From NCBI GenBank assembly GCA_019634245.1, contig JAHQVR010000197.1, forward strand, positions 30,127 through 94,126: DNA of 64,000 bases. The letters run 5' to 3'. Under the pieces are notes generated by a model that was not told the origin of the DNA, made no database searches, and worked only from the letters and a program-made list of their open reading frames with translations. Shown in pieces: positions 8,646 to 18,488 of the stretch (within the stretch, counting starts at the first letter, position 1; each line of letters opens with the position of its first letter). The DNA comes from Gammaproteobacteria bacterium (lineage in GTDB: Bacteria > Pseudomonadota > Gammaproteobacteria > Granulosicoccales > Granulosicoccaceae). The position numbers and the translations under genes were made by a program.

Positions 8646-9950
8646 TTGAACACCATCCCCATCGGTGTGTTGCTGGTTATCCTGGCACTGCTGATACTGA
8701 TGTCCGGTTTTTTCTCCGGTTCTGAAACCGCGTTGATGTCATTGAATCGCTATCGTTTGCGGCACCAGGCAAACAACGGCAACAAGGCCGCCCAGCGAAC
8801 TGCGCGCTTACTAGAGCAGCCCGAGAGACTGATCAGCCTGATTTTACTCGGCAATAATTTTGTTAACATCCTGGCCTCTGCAGTAGCAACGATTATCGCT
8901 CTGCGCTTAATGGGTGAGCCCGGCATTGCCGTGGCAACAGGATTGTTAACACTCATCATTCTTGTGTTTGCCGAAGTCACGCCAAAATCGTTCGCCAACA
9001 AGCGCTCCGAGAAAGTCGCCTTTATCGCATCCGCCGTGTACGCACCCTTAATGGTGATCACCTCCCCCATAGTGTCGGTAGTGAATTGGCTAAGCATGCA
9101 GGTGCTGCGCTTTTTTAATGTGCGTCTTGCGGAGGCCGATGATGAGCACTTAAGTAGTGAGGAACTTCGAACGGTGCTCAACGAAACCAGTGGCTTGATC
9201 CCACAACGACATCGCGAAATGTTAGTGAATATTCTTGACCTGGGCACTGTGTCGGTTAATGACATTATGGTTCCCCGCAATGAAATCGTAGGCATTGACC
9301 TAGAAGATCCCTGGGAAGAATCACTCAAAATGCTGACCAACAGTCAGCATGGCCGATTGTTGGTGTATCGCGGTTCGGTCGACGGGGTCATTGGGTTCAT
9401 CTACTTACGCAAAATGCTCGATGCACTGCGCAGCGGCAACATCACTCGCGAGTCTCTCGAAGCCGTGGTGCGTGATGCGTACTTTATTCCTGAAGGCACC
9501 ACCCTGACTGTGCAGCTACTAAATTTTCAGCGGGAAAAACGTCGGATAGGGTTGGTCGTAGATGAATATGGAGATATCCAGGGCCTATTGACTCTGGAAG
9601 ACATTCTTGAAGAAATTGTTGGCGAGTTTGACAACGATCCGCAAATTGCGCCTCCAGAAATACGACCACAAGGTGATGGCAGCTTTATTGTAGAGGGAAC
9701 GGCACAGGTTCGAAATATCAATAAGACGTTGCAATGGACCTTACCCTCAGACGGACCTAAAACCCTGAACGGCATAGTGTTGGAACACTTTGAAAATTTT
9801 CCTGCACAGGGAGATACGTTTATATTCAATGGGCATCCCATCACCGTTCTGGCGGTGGAAGAAAATCGTGTCAAGCAAGTGCGCATCGAACCAGCACGCT
9901 TCGATCCAGATAATGATTCAGAGGATCAAATGGCGGTCGGTGGATCCTAG
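8646..9950 (+). CDS. CNNM/CorC-family membrane protein with CBS pair (YfjD/CorB type)
   Basis: A 434-residue protein with the DUF21/CNNM transmembrane domain (MSGFFSGSETALMSLNRYRL, residues about 20-40; about four membrane segments to 150), a CBS pair (about 195-325; NDIMVPRNEIVGIDL and VVDEYGDIQGLLTLEDILEE) and a C-terminal CorC/HlyC FAD-like domain (GDGSFIVEGTAQVRNINKTL). Proteins of this type are linked to magnesium/cobalt efflux. The start is TTG at 8646; the next ATG would delete the first membrane segment. A gap of 9 bp to radA suggests one transcript. Confidence 0.9.
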   Translation: MNTIPIGVLLVILALLILMSGFFSGSETALMSLNRYRLRHQANNGNKAAQRTARLLEQPERLISLILLGNNFVNILASAVATIIALRLMGEPGIAVATGLLTLIILVFAEVTPKSFANKRSEKVAFIASAVYAPLMVITSPIVSVVNWLSMQVLRFFNVRLAEADDEHLSSEELRTVLNETSGLIPQRHREMLVNILDLGTVSVNDIMVPRNEIVGIDLEDPWEESLKMLTNSQHGRLLVYRGSVDGVIGFIYLRKMLDALRSGNITRESLEAVVRDAYFIPEGTTLTVQLLNFQREKRRIGLVVDEYGDIQGLLTLEDILEEIVGEFDNDPQIAPPEIRPQGDGSFIVEGTAQVRNINKTLQWTLPSDGPKTLNGIVLEHFENFPAQGDTFIFNGHPITVLAVEENRVKQVRIEPARFDPDNDSEDQMAVGGS

Positions 9951-9959
9951 ATAAAGGCT

Positions 9960-11318
9960 ATGGCCAAAGCCAAATCCCAATTTCAATGCACCGAATGCGG
10001 TGCGGTATTCTCCAAATGGAATGGACAATGTAGCGACTGTGAAGCCTGGAATACGCTCACTGAAGTCGTGGCGGTCAACTCGCCGCCTGCGTCTGATCGC
10101 TTTACCAATTATGCAGGTGCCAGCGGTATCTTGAACGCTAGCGAAGTCTCGCTCAGCGAGCAAACACGACTGCCCACCGGACTGAGTGAACTGGACAGAG
10201 TGCTGGGTGGTGGCTTGGTACCCGGCTCAGTAACGTTACTCGGTGGTGATCCTGGCATTGGCAAATCCACCGTACTGTTGCAGTGTTTAGCTTATCTAGC
10301 AGAGTCAAAACGAACCTTATACATCACTGGCGAAGAATCGCTTCAGCAAGTGGCCATGCGGGGCCATCGATTGGAATTGCCGATAGAGCGGTTGCGCCTG
10401 TTAGCCGAAACTCGCATTGAAGGCATCCTTGCACACGCCGACCAGGAAAAGCCTGAGATCATGGTGATCGACTCCATTCAAACCATGTTTACCGATTCTT
10501 TGACTTCCGCGCCAGGCGCCGTTGCTCAGGTCAGAGAAGCCTCTGCTCGATTGGTGCGATATGCCAAACAAACGGGTACCTCCGTCTTTCTCGTTGGACA
10601 TGTGACGAAAGAAGGTGCTCTGGCAGGACCTCGGGTGCTTGAGCACATGGTCGATACCGTGTTGTATTTTGAAGGCGACCCAGGCAGTCGGTTTCGCGTG
10701 ATACGCGCGGTCAAGAATCGCTTTGGTGCTGTTAATGAGCTGGGGGTTTTTGCCATGAGCGAAACCGGCTTGAAGGTCGTGACCAACCCGTCAGCCATTT
10801 TTCTCTCCCGACACCCAGAACCGGTCAGTGGCAGTGTGATCATGGTGACACGGGAGGGAACCAGACCGATGCTGGTCGAAGCACAGGCGCTCGTAGACGG
10901 TTCTCATCTGGGCAATCCTCGCAGAGTGGCACTGGGACTTGAACAGAATCGACTGGCGATGCTGCTCGCTGTTCTACATCGTCATGCCGGTATCGCGATG
11001 TTTGACCAGGACGTATACGTTAACGTGGTGGGCGGTGTGCGCATATCCGAAACAGCCGCTGACCTAGCTGTGGTGCTGGCTGCGCTGTCCTCCTTCAGAA
11101 ATCGACCCCTCCCGCCAGAACTTGTGGTTTTTGGAGAAATTGGATTGGCAGGAGAAGTTCGACCCGTTGCAAATGGCGAGGAGCGTTTACAAGAATCGAT
11201 CAAGCACGGATTCAAAAGAGCTATTGTGGCCGAGGCAAATAAGCCCAAAAAACCGATCAAAGGGCTACAGGTGGATGGGATTCATCGCCTTCACGAAGCC
11301 ATTGATTTGATAGACTAA
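9960..11318 (+). CDS. radA: DNA repair protein RadA
   Basis: A 452-residue RecA-related ATPase that drives branch migration in recombination. Zinc finger cysteines at 10, 13, 24 and 27; Walker A GGDPGIGKST at 95-104; Walker B MVIDSIQT; the RadA-specific KNRFG motif (VKNRFGAVNELGVF); a C-terminal Lon-protease-like domain with FGEIGLAGEVRPV. The length fits the family (E. coli 460). It lies between the CorC/YfjD-like gene and xseB on the same strand. Confidence 0.98.
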   Translation: MAKAKSQFQCTECGAVFSKWNGQCSDCEAWNTLTEVVAVNSPPASDRFTNYAGASGILNASEVSLSEQTRLPTGLSELDRVLGGGLVPGSVTLLGGDPGIGKSTVLLQCLAYLAESKRTLYITGEESLQQVAMRGHRLELPIERLRLLAETRIEGILAHADQEKPEIMVIDSIQTMFTDSLTSAPGAVAQVREASARLVRYAKQTGTSVFLVGHVTKEGALAGPRVLEHMVDTVLYFEGDPGSRFRVIRAVKNRFGAVNELGVFAMSETGLKVVTNPSAIFLSRHPEPVSGSVIMVTREGTRPMLVEAQALVDGSHLGNPRRVALGLEQNRLAMLLAVLHRHAGIAMFDQDVYVNVVGGVRISETAADLAVVLAALSSFRNRPLPPELVVFGEIGLAGEVRPVANGEERLQESIKHGFKRAIVAEANKPKKPIKGLQVDGIHRLHEAIDLID

Positions 11319-11347
11319 TTGTTGTCTACCTAAGAAGAGTTACTGAC

Positions 11348-11599
11348 GTGGCTGCCAAAGCGCGAAAAATTCCAAAGTCCACACGCTTTGAAGATGCCCT
11401 GGGTGAATTAGAGTCCATCGTTAAATCACTCGAATCGGGAGACCCTTCGCTGGAACAGTCACTGGAGCAGTTTGAACGTGGCGTAAGCCTTGCGCGGTTT
11501 TGCCAACAAAGCCTCAAGGAGGCAGAGCAAAAAGTGCAAATCCTGATGGATGATAAGGATGTCGAGACGCTCGAAGCCTTTGATGAATCCAGTGAGTAA
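11348..11599 (+). CDS. xseB: Exodeoxyribonuclease VII small subunit
   Basis: An 83-residue protein, GTG start at 11348. FEDALGELESIVKSLESGDP and LEQSLEQFERGVSLARFCQQ are typical of XseB, which pairs with XseA to degrade single-stranded DNA in both directions. It overlaps the ispA start by 17 bp, the usual xseB-ispA-dxs order. Confidence 0.95.
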   Translation: MAAKARKIPKSTRFEDALGELESIVKSLESGDPSLEQSLEQFERGVSLARFCQQSLKEAEQKVQILMDDKDVETLEAFDESSE

Positions 11600-12491
11600 C
11601 GTGCCGCTAGAACAGCGGATTGAGCGCTACCAGCAGCGCGTTGACCAGGCCCTGATAGAACAACTACCAGCTCGCGACGGAACCCGTACGGATCTGCAAG
11701 CGGCCATGCACTACGCGGTCACCAATGGGGGTAAACGCATACGTCCCGTGCTGGTGTACGCCACCGGCCAGGCCTTGGGTGTGGGTGCGGGCCGTCTGGA
11801 TATCCCTGCCTGTGCAGTCGAGATGATGCACGCTTATTCGTTGGTACATGATGACCTACCGGCCATGGATGATGATGATCTCCGCCGCGGCAAGCCCACC
11901 TGCCACAAAAAATTCGACGAAGGCACTGCCATTTTGGCAGGAGATGCCCTGCAAGCGCTGGCCTTTACCCTGCTGGCTGCCAACCCAGACCCAGACCTTT
12001 CCGATCAAAGCAAGTTGCGAATGAGCGCCGTACTCGGCGATGCTAGCGGAGCCAATGGCATGGCAGCCGGTCAAGCCATCGATCTTGCCTCGGTGGGCTC
12101 AATGCTTGAGCTGGAAGCACTTGAGGCCATGCACTCACTGAAAACTGGCGCGCTAATCCGTGCCAGTGTCATGCTCGCAGCGTTAACCGCTGAGCTCACA
12201 GACAACGATCTATTAACGCGACTTTACCACTACGCCGGTGCGGTCGGACTATGCTTTCAAATTGTCGATGACATTCTCGATGTCGTTAGCGACACCGAAA
12301 CCCTGGGAAAAACACAAGGCGCCGACATAGCGTTGAATAAGCCTACCTACCCTGCGTTGTTAGGCCTCAATGGTGCTCGTCAACACGCCAGGCAAATGCA
12401 CGAGGCCGCCATGGCGCATTTGGAAGGTCTGGGAGACGATTTTGAGGAATTACGTGAGTTTTCAGCCTTCGTTCTCGAGCGCAGTTTTTAG
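11583..12491 (+). CDS. ispA: Polyprenyl synthetase, geranyl/farnesyl diphosphate synthase
   Basis: A 302-residue trans-prenyltransferase that condenses IPP with allylic diphosphates to farnesyl diphosphate. I take ATG 11583 (MNPVSNVPLEQRIERY); an in-frame start at 11550 lies deep in xseB. The first aspartate-rich motif DDLPAMDDDDLRRG and the second FQIVDDILDV are intact, as is GGKRIRPVLVY. It sits between xseB and dxs, as in many gammaproteobacteria. Confidence 0.95.
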   Translation: MNPVSNVPLEQRIERYQQRVDQALIEQLPARDGTRTDLQAAMHYAVTNGGKRIRPVLVYATGQALGVGAGRLDIPACAVEMMHAYSLVHDDLPAMDDDDLRRGKPTCHKKFDEGTAILAGDALQALAFTLLAANPDPDLSDQSKLRMSAVLGDASGANGMAAGQAIDLASVGSMLELEALEAMHSLKTGALIRASVMLAALTAELTDNDLLTRLYHYAGAVGLCFQIVDDILDVVSDTETLGKTQGADIALNKPTYPALLGLNGARQHARQMHEAAMAHLEGLGDDFEELREFSAFVLERSF

Positions 12492-12530
12492 CAACATTGA
12501 GATAAAAACTTCTTATGGACGGTTTAACAC

Positions 12531-12560
12531 TTGTCAGCCATACGACCAACGGCGGATAAT
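12531..12560 (+). promoter_or_regulatory. Promoter candidate for dxs
   Basis: TTGTCA (12531-12536) and GATAAT (12555-12560) with an 18-bp spacer, in the 95-bp gap after ispA. Transcription would begin about 20 bp before the dxs ATG. This would let dxs be expressed apart from xseB-ispA. Confidence 0.55.
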
Positions 12561-12586
12561 CCCGAACCTACCCGATTGATACGACT

Positions 12587-14494
12587 ATGGACACCGCGAA
12601 CCGCTTCCCGTTGCTTGAGACCATCGATACGCCAGCCGACTTGCGTCGACTGGACGAAGCGGACCTACCTGCATTGGCCAACGAGCTGCGCCAATTTGTT
12701 ATCGAATCAGTGGCGGTTACGGGTGGTCATCTAGGCGCTAGTCTTGGCACGATCGAATTAACCGTCGCACTTCACTATGCGTTCAAGACCCCTGACGATC
12801 TGTTGGTGTGGGATGTAGGGCACCAAACCTATGGCCACAAAATCCTTACAGGTCGCCGTAAACGCATGGACACCATGCGGATGAAAGATGGTCTGGCCGG
12901 TTTTCCCAATCGGTTGGAAAGTGACTACGACACGTTTGGAGTGGGTCATTCCAGCACGTCAATCAGCGCCGCTCTGGGAATGGCATTGGCGATCCGCAAA
13001 CAAGATCTTGAGGATGAAAAAAAGGTGGTTGCCGTCATAGGCGATGGTGCATTGACCGCCGGGCTGGCCTACGAAGCACTGAATCACGCAGGTGGCGTAA
13101 AAGCCAACATGTTGGTAGTGCTCAACGACAACGACATGTCGATTTCCCCCAATGTGGGCGCTATGAACAAATACCTGGCCAGGATACTGACCGGCAAATT
13201 TGTGGTGGGTGCTCGTGAAGGCAGTAAAAAAGTACTGTCGAAGGTACCACCGGTTTTAAAATTTGCGCGACGCACCGAAGAACACGTGAAGGGCATGGTC
13301 GTACCCAGCACCTTGTTCGAAGAACTGGGTTTTAACTATTACGGACCCGTCGATGGCCATGATGTCGATAGTTTAGTGAGCGTGCTGCAAAATCTACGAG
13401 AAGTAAAAGGACCGGTTTTCTTGCATGTGGTAACCCAAAAAGGTCATGGTTATAAGTTTGCAGAGCAGGATCCACTTGCACTACACGCGGTAACGCCCTT
13501 CGATCCAACAACCGGCAAGAGTTTAAAATCAGGCAAATCCAATCGCCCTACTTACACTTCCGTGTTTGGCAATTGGCTCTGTGATATGGCAGAGCTCGAT
13601 GAACGGGTGGTGGGCATCACTCCTGCGATGCGCGAAGGTTCCGGCCTGGTAGAATTTGAAAAACTGTTTCCAGATCGCTACTTCGATGTCGGTATTGCTG
13701 AGCAGCATGCCGTGACGCTGGCAGCCGGGTTAGCCACTCAAGGTCAAAAACCCGTAGTCGCCATCTATTCAACGTTTCTACAAAGAGCCTATGATCAGGT
13801 AATACACGACGTTGCGATACAAAATCTACCCGTGTTGTTCGCCATAGATCGCGCAGGGCTAGTCGGACCTGACGGCGCGACGCACGCCGGTAGTTTTGAT
13901 TTTACGTTTATGCGGTGTCTGCCCAATATGGTTGTTATGGCACCGGCCAATGAAAACGAATGCCGACAAATGCTCTATACGGGCCACTGCCTTGATGGCC
14001 CAAGTGCGGTTCGCTACCCCAGAGGTCAAGGTCCGGGTGTTGATATAGATACAGAGATGACCGCATTGCCCGTCGGTGTGGCTGAACTTTGCCATGAGGG
14101 CGATAACGTTGCACTGCTGGCCTTTGGAACGATGGTTGAACCGGCCACCGTGATAGGCAGAGAATTTGGTTTCACTGTCGTCAATATGCGCTTTGTAAAA
14201 CCCATTGATTCCGAGATGCTCATATCTCTTGCGAAAGATCATCAGAAATTTGTGACGTTGGAGGAGAACTCTGTCGCTGGCGGTGCGGGCGCTGCTGTGG
14301 TCGAAACGCTTGCAGAGCTGAATATCGATGTACCTGTAGAACTCATCGGCTTGCCGGATGAGTACATCGAGCACGGCAGTCGAGAAGAGCTGCTACACGA
14401 TTGCGGTTTAGATGAAACTAGTTTGCGTGACCGACTTATGCCATTGACAGAGTCGATTCTGTCGACAACTCTGCAGGTGTCTGTGCCTCGGTAG
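12587..14494 (+). CDS. dxs: 1-deoxy-D-xylulose-5-phosphate synthase
   Basis: A 635-residue thiamine diphosphate enzyme that joins pyruvate and glyceraldehyde 3-phosphate, the first step of the MEP isoprenoid pathway. Visible: [31 protein letters not shown], the ThDP/Mg motif [15 protein letters not shown]...NDND, the transketolase pyrimidine domain ([32 protein letters not shown]) and the C-terminal domain ([13 protein letters not shown]). Length and start fit the family. The last 59 bp overlap the convergent MBL gene. Confidence 0.98.
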   Translation: MDTANRFPLLETIDTPADLRRLDEADLPALANELRQFVIESVAVTGGHLGASLGTIELTVALHYAFKTPDDLLVWDVGHQTYGHKILTGRRKRMDTMRMKDGLAGFPNRLESDYDTFGVGHSSTSISAALGMALAIRKQDLEDEKKVVAVIGDGALTAGLAYEALNHAGGVKANMLVVLNDNDMSISPNVGAMNKYLARILTGKFVVGAREGSKKVLSKVPPVLKFARRTEEHVKGMVVPSTLFEELGFNYYGPVDGHDVDSLVSVLQNLREVKGPVFLHVVTQKGHGYKFAEQDPLALHAVTPFDPTTGKSLKSGKSNRPTYTSVFGNWLCDMAELDERVVGITPAMREGSGLVEFEKLFPDRYFDVGIAEQHAVTLAAGLATQGQKPVVAIYSTFLQRAYDQVIHDVAIQNLPVLFAIDRAGLVGPDGATHAGSFDFTFMRCLPNMVVMAPANENECRQMLYTGHCLDGPSAVRYPRGQGPGVDIDTEMTALPVGVAELCHEGDNVALLAFGTMVEPATVIGREFGFTVVNMRFVKPIDSEMLISLAKDHQKFVTLEENSVAGGAGAAVVETLAELNIDVPVELIGLPDEYIEHGSREELLHDCGLDETSLRDRLMPLTESILSTTLQVSVPR

Positions 14495-15272
14495 TTGAAT
14501 CGGCATCTGCACACAATTGAAACCAAGCACTCGCACAGTGCTGTTGCAGTACGGTCACTCTATCCTTAGAGAAACCAATCGCATTTTGTATCGACACCAA
14601 CGCTTTAGCATCACTGTTGTTTTGTTCGCTTAAGTGCCCGAGAAGAATGTGTTGTAACTCCGGCCTATCAAGTTTTTTTATAACCACTGCAGCCTGATCA
14701 TTGCCTAAATGACCAAATTCGGACTGTATACGAGCTTGCAATGATGGTGGATAGGGGCCGTTTCTAAGCATCTCTGTATCGTAGTTACATTCGATGATCA
14801 ATCCATTAACGTGCCTGATCTTTTCAAACACATGCGGTGTACAAACGCCTAAATCAGTAACGCACGCAAAGCGCACCCCTTGGCTTTCAAACACAAACTG
14901 ACAAGACTCAGCCGCATCATGCGGCGTTGGAAAGGGATCCAATTCAACATCGCCAATGCTGAAGCGTTCATGAGCATGGAACACATGTGTGTGAGCAAAG
15001 CGCTTGTCGCGCAAGCGCTGATAGGTGCCATGCGTCAACCACACCGGCAAACCAAACTTTCTCGATAATGGGCCCGCACCACGCACATGATCGCCGTGTT
15101 CGTGAGAGATTAGAATGCCGTCAAGTTCCGATGGCGTTAGACCCAGATTGGCCATCCTGGCGACGGTTTCTTTGGCAGTAAATCCACAATCAAGTAGTAA
15201 GGTGGTTCGCCCACTTTGGACCACTGTGGCGTTGCCCGAGCTGCCACTGCCAATCGATGCGATTTTGAGCAT
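14436..15272 (-). CDS. MBL-fold metallo-hydrolase (YycJ/WalJ type)
   Basis: A 278-residue metallo-beta-lactamase-fold hydrolase. The metal motif HEHGDH is at residues 57-62, with further ligands likely in [14 protein letters not shown] and [25 protein letters not shown] at the start is typical of the YycJ/WalJ branch, whose members act as nucleases; the activity here is not established. It is the last gene of the dapA-bamC-MBL group, 21 bp after bamC. The C-terminal 20-odd residues ([20 protein letters not shown]) are polar, look unstructured and overlap dxs on the other strand. Confidence 0.85.
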   Translation of the reverse strand: MLKIASIGSGSSGNATVVQSGRTTLLLDCGFTAKETVARMANLGLTPSELDGILISHEHGDHVRGAGPLSRKFGLPVWLTHGTYQRLRDKRFAHTHVFHAHERFSIGDVELDPFPTPHDAAESCQFVFESQGVRFACVTDLGVCTPHVFEKIRHVNGLIIECNYDTEMLRNGPYPPSLQARIQSEFGHLGNDQAAVVIKKLDRPELQHILLGHLSEQNNSDAKALVSIQNAIGFSKDRVTVLQQHCASAWFQLCADADSTTEAQTPAELSTESTLSMA

Positions 15273-15293
15273 AGTGGCTAAAGTAGTGTTGAG

Positions 15294-16268
15294 CTAAGCA
15301 AGCGCATCGCGCAAGGCCACCAGCAACGACTGCGCCTGAGAGTCGTCCACCGCCGCGCCATCGGCGCTTTTTAAACTCACTCGCACAGCACTAATATGAA
15401 CAGGCTCCACCGACACCACCCACTGTTGCTGTTCAGTATTGATCACACGTATTTGACCAACGCTCGAATCACTGCCGATGATTTGATAATTCAACTGACC
15501 CAATACTGTCTCAACGGCACTAAACGACGGCTCATAGCCTCGATGCACGACCAGCAAGTTACCGGAACCAGTCGCCCGTAGCACAGCGTTGTCGAGAACG
15601 TTCGATGCCTGTGCAGGGGATAAAATACCCTTGGCTTTTTGCTCATCCACACCGACAAACACCAACAATCGAGACAACAAGGCGTTAGTGTTTTCCGGAT
15701 AGTAGGATTCTTCGGGCCATGCAACGTCTGGATTGGCATCTTCCGCAGAAGAAAGCTGGACTCTGCTAAATAACCGGGTGCCTTGGCCACCACGCTCTAG
15801 GCGAAAGGCCACACGCGTCATCGCATCGTTGTTACCAATCAGGTTTTTCAATAAGCCTCCATCATTTTCTACATCAGCAGCGCGCCACTGAGTCACCACT
15901 ATTCCAGCGGCGGGTTGTGTTTGTTCTACCTTGAATTGCTCATGACGAATAAAGGCCAGCAACCGCGGCCAGACATCTTCCGGTGTGCCACTGATTTCAA
16001 GCCAGCTTTGATCGCCTTGCCGAACAAATTCCACCGATCGAAACGCAGGTAGAAGCGTATTGCGGGTTACCGCACCACCCGCATTGCCCGGAAGCACAAA
16101 CTGCTCACCATCACTGACATTATTTAAGTCAGGCGGCACTTGCAAAGGCGCAGCGGTACTCGAATCGCTGCTGTACACAACATCGGGACTGGTGTGTCTG
16201 TAACCCAACTGGCACCCGGCCAGTGGCACAAACACACACAACGCACCCGGGATTAACAAATTTTTCAT
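15294..16268 (-). CDS. bamC: Outer membrane protein assembly factor BamC
   Basis: A 324-residue lipoprotein of the BAM complex. The signal peptide ends in the lipobox LAGC with the lipidated cysteine at residue 19. The unstructured N-terminal segment that binds BamD follows (YRHTSPDVVYSSDSS, PLQVPPDLNNV), then two helix-grip domains (SWLEISGTPEDVWPRLLAFI; SGNLLVVHRGYEPSFSAVETVL). It starts immediately after dapA (stop and start adjacent), the usual arrangement. Confidence 0.93.
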   Translation of the reverse strand: MKNLLIPGALCVFVPLAGCQLGYRHTSPDVVYSSDSSTAAPLQVPPDLNNVSDGEQFVLPGNAGGAVTRNTLLPAFRSVEFVRQGDQSWLEISGTPEDVWPRLLAFIRHEQFKVEQTQPAAGIVVTQWRAADVENDGGLLKNLIGNNDAMTRVAFRLERGGQGTRLFSRVQLSSAEDANPDVAWPEESYYPENTNALLSRLLVFVGVDEQKAKGILSPAQASNVLDNAVLRATGSGNLLVVHRGYEPSFSAVETVLGQLNYQIIGSDSSVGQIRVINTEQQQWVVSVEPVHISAVRVSLKSADGAAVDDSQAQSLLVALRDALA

Positions 16269-17144
16269 CTATAAAGCACCTGCTTTGATCAATGCCTGTC
16301 GAACAGGTTCATGAAACGACTCAGCCAACGGCGTTAGCGGCAACCGTATACCAGGCCCGATCAAACCCATCTGTGTCAATGCCCATTTGACGGGAATCGG
16401 GTTCGATTCGTGGAACAGCGCCACATGTAAATCACCAATAACCTGGTCTATAGCTTCTGCTTGCTGCACATCACCAGCCATCGCAGCAGTGCACAGCTCC
16501 GCCATTTGCCGCGGCACCACATTTGCGGTGACCGAAATGTCACCATGACCACCTGCCAACATGCTCTCCCGTGCTGTCGCATCATCGCCGGTGAGCACTA
16601 AAAATCCATCCTCGCAAATAGCCAATAGCTCTTTGATCCGTGCCACATCGCCATAGGCCTCTTTAATGCCCACAATATTATCGACCTTTGAGAGGCGCGC
16701 CGTCGTTGCCGGCACCATATCCAGAGATGTTCTTCCCGGTACGTTATAGACAATTTGAGGAATGTTTACCGCTTTAGCTACCGCTTGGAAATGTTGATAC
16801 AAACCTTCCTGAGTGGGTTTGTTGTAGTAGGGAGTCACCAACAGGCAGGCATCTGCACCCGCCGTTTGGGCATGTTCGGTCAGCTCAATCGCTTCCGCTG
16901 TCGCATTGGCACCAGTGCCAGCGATAACGGGTACGCGTTTATTGACCTGATCGATGGTGCGCTTGATCACCTCACCATGCTCAGGTACGGTCAGAGTGGC
17001 CGATTCTCCGGTGGTCCCAACCGACACAATGGCGTTAGTGCCAGCCTCAATATGAAACTCAATAAGCTTTTCCAGTGACGCAAAATCAACAGCACCAGAC
17101 TCGAGCATCGGGGTGACGAGGGCCACCATACTGCCTTGGAACAT
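16269..17144 (-). CDS. dapA: 4-hydroxy-tetrahydrodipicolinate synthase
   Basis: A 291-residue class I aldolase that condenses pyruvate with aspartate semialdehyde, committing aspartate to lysine and diaminopimelate. The Schiff-base lysine is K161 (VGIKEAYGD), with Y133 (IVYNVPGRTS) and T44/T45 (GTTGES) of the catalytic triad, and Tyr in LLVTPYYNKPTQ. Length as in E. coli (292). It precedes bamC without a gap. Confidence 0.98.
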   Translation of the reverse strand: MFQGSMVALVTPMLESGAVDFASLEKLIEFHIEAGTNAIVSVGTTGESATLTVPEHGEVIKRTIDQVNKRVPVIAGTGANATAEAIELTEHAQTAGADACLLVTPYYNKPTQEGLYQHFQAVAKAVNIPQIVYNVPGRTSLDMVPATTARLSKVDNIVGIKEAYGDVARIKELLAICEDGFLVLTGDDATARESMLAGGHGDISVTANVVPRQMAELCTAAMAGDVQQAEAIDQVIGDLHVALFHESNPIPVKWALTQMGLIGPGIRLPLTPLAESFHEPVRQALIKAGAL

Positions 17145-17223
17145 GATTTACTCTTTTAACCATTTATCAGGTGCATCGTAGCATTGACTGAGCATGCCTA
17201 TGCGATAAACGGTGAAGATCTGA

Positions 17224-18321
17224 TCAGGCTTTAACCGATTCAGAGCTCACGTCGGAGGACGGGTCGGACGTGGCGTGGGGTCGCGGCCAGGCCTTTAAAA
17301 CAGACTGCGCAAGCGTGGCCAACGGGATAGCGAAAAACACTCCCCATATACCAAACACGCCGCCAAAAAACAGCACGGCAACGATGATCGCCAATGGATG
17401 CAGATTCACCACTTCCGAAAACAACAACGGCACCAGCACATTGCCATCGAGAATTTGAATGATCTGATACACCAGAATCAGATAAACAAATTTCGCTGAC
17501 AAACCCCATTGAAAGAACGCAATGATCGCAATCGGAACCGTCACCGCGACCGCACCGACATAAGGAATAATGACCGAGATGCCCACCAAAAAACTCAGTA
17601 GCAGTGAATAGTTTAAATCCATCAAGGCAAAAACGACGTAGCTAGCAGCCCAGACAATGGTTATTTCAACAAATTTTCCGCGGATGTAATTGGCAATTTT
17701 CTGATCGACTTCCCGCCACACCTGTAACGATAATTCGTTGCGCCTTGGCACAAAGGTATTAAACCAGGCCAATAACTTGTCTTTGTCTTTTAAAGTAAAA
17801 AACACCATTAGCGGCACGAGTACAGCATACACACCAATCACCACCATGGTGCCCAGTCGAGCAATAGAAAACTCCAACACGTTTTGCGTGAACTTGCCCA
17901 GTTCAGATCGAACGTTACTGATTAAGACGCTGATTTGCTCGACAGTGAACACTTCTGGGTACAGTTCAGGCAACCGCAATGCCTGCTCTTGAGCGGTGGC
18001 AATCATGCCGGGAACTTCGCGAACAATTTGCGTAAATTGTTGTGAAAGTACAGGCAAAACACCAAATAAGATCACTAGTGAGAGCGCAATCGCCAGCGCT
18101 AGGACAACAATAACTGAAAGGGTGCGAGGTATTCCCCACCGCTGTAAGGTGGATACCAAACCTTCCAACAAATACGACAGCACTAACGCCACCAGCGCTG
18201 GTGCTAAAATATCACCCAGGAAAATGACAATACCAAAGCCAACCAACAACAACAGCGCAAGAATCACTGCCTGTGGATCTGAAAAATTGCGGGCATACCA
18301 ATCGCGGATGATGTCCAGCAT
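17224..18321 (-). CDS. AI-2E family (PerM/TqsA-like) membrane protein
   Basis: A 365-residue protein with about seven to eight membrane segments in the AI-2E transporter pattern: FLGDILAPALVALVLSYLLE near the N terminus, VFFTLKDKDKLLAWF, IRGKFVEITIVWAASYVVF, and the C-terminal block IPYVGAVAVTVPIAIIAF with LFFGGVFGIWGVFFAIPLAT. Family members are implicated in export of autoinducer-2 or sodium/proton antiport; the substrate here is unknown. It lies 79 bp upstream of dapA on the same strand. Confidence 0.88.
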   Translation of the reverse strand: MLDIIRDWYARNFSDPQAVILALLLLVGFGIVIFLGDILAPALVALVLSYLLEGLVSTLQRWGIPRTLSVIVVLALAIALSLVILFGVLPVLSQQFTQIVREVPGMIATAQEQALRLPELYPEVFTVEQISVLISNVRSELGKFTQNVLEFSIARLGTMVVIGVYAVLVPLMVFFTLKDKDKLLAWFNTFVPRRNELSLQVWREVDQKIANYIRGKFVEITIVWAASYVVFALMDLNYSLLLSFLVGISVIIPYVGAVAVTVPIAIIAFFQWGLSAKFVYLILVYQIIQILDGNVLVPLLFSEVVNLHPLAIIVAVLFFGGVFGIWGVFFAIPLATLAQSVLKAWPRPHATSDPSSDVSSESVKA

Positions 18322-18398
18322 GTACCCGATATTCTCCTGCGAGGTTTAAGTGGTGGTTGAAGACAAGCCCGTGTAAGCCTATCTACAACTCATTATGC

Positions 18399-18421
18399 CA
18401 TTCACCCACACGTGGGTAATG
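18399..18421. repeat. Inverted repeat in the PerM-LysR gap
   Basis: CATT c ACCCAC AC GTGGGT AATG: a 6-bp inner and 4-bp outer stem with a single bulged C. On the minus strand (direction of both flanking genes) a run of seven T precedes rather than follows the stem, so it is not a standard terminator for the LysR gene. It may be an operator or a factor-dependent stop. The rest of the 167-bp gap shows nothing I can name. Confidence 0.4.
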
Positions 18422-18488
18422 ACAAAAAAAGCTCCGTTTACAACTTAGTAAGTAGCAATATTGGTGCACAAGCGCCCATGGGAGGACG

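Noticed and set aside
13859..14374. Long open frame on the minus strand inside dxs
   Set aside because: It is antisense to a clear dxs coding region with intact motifs, has no recognisable domain and no start context; a shadow frame.
18399..18421. Hairpin in the PerM-LysR gap as the LysR gene terminator
   Set aside because: The T run lies before, not after, the stem in the direction of transcription, so I listed it only as an inverted repeat.
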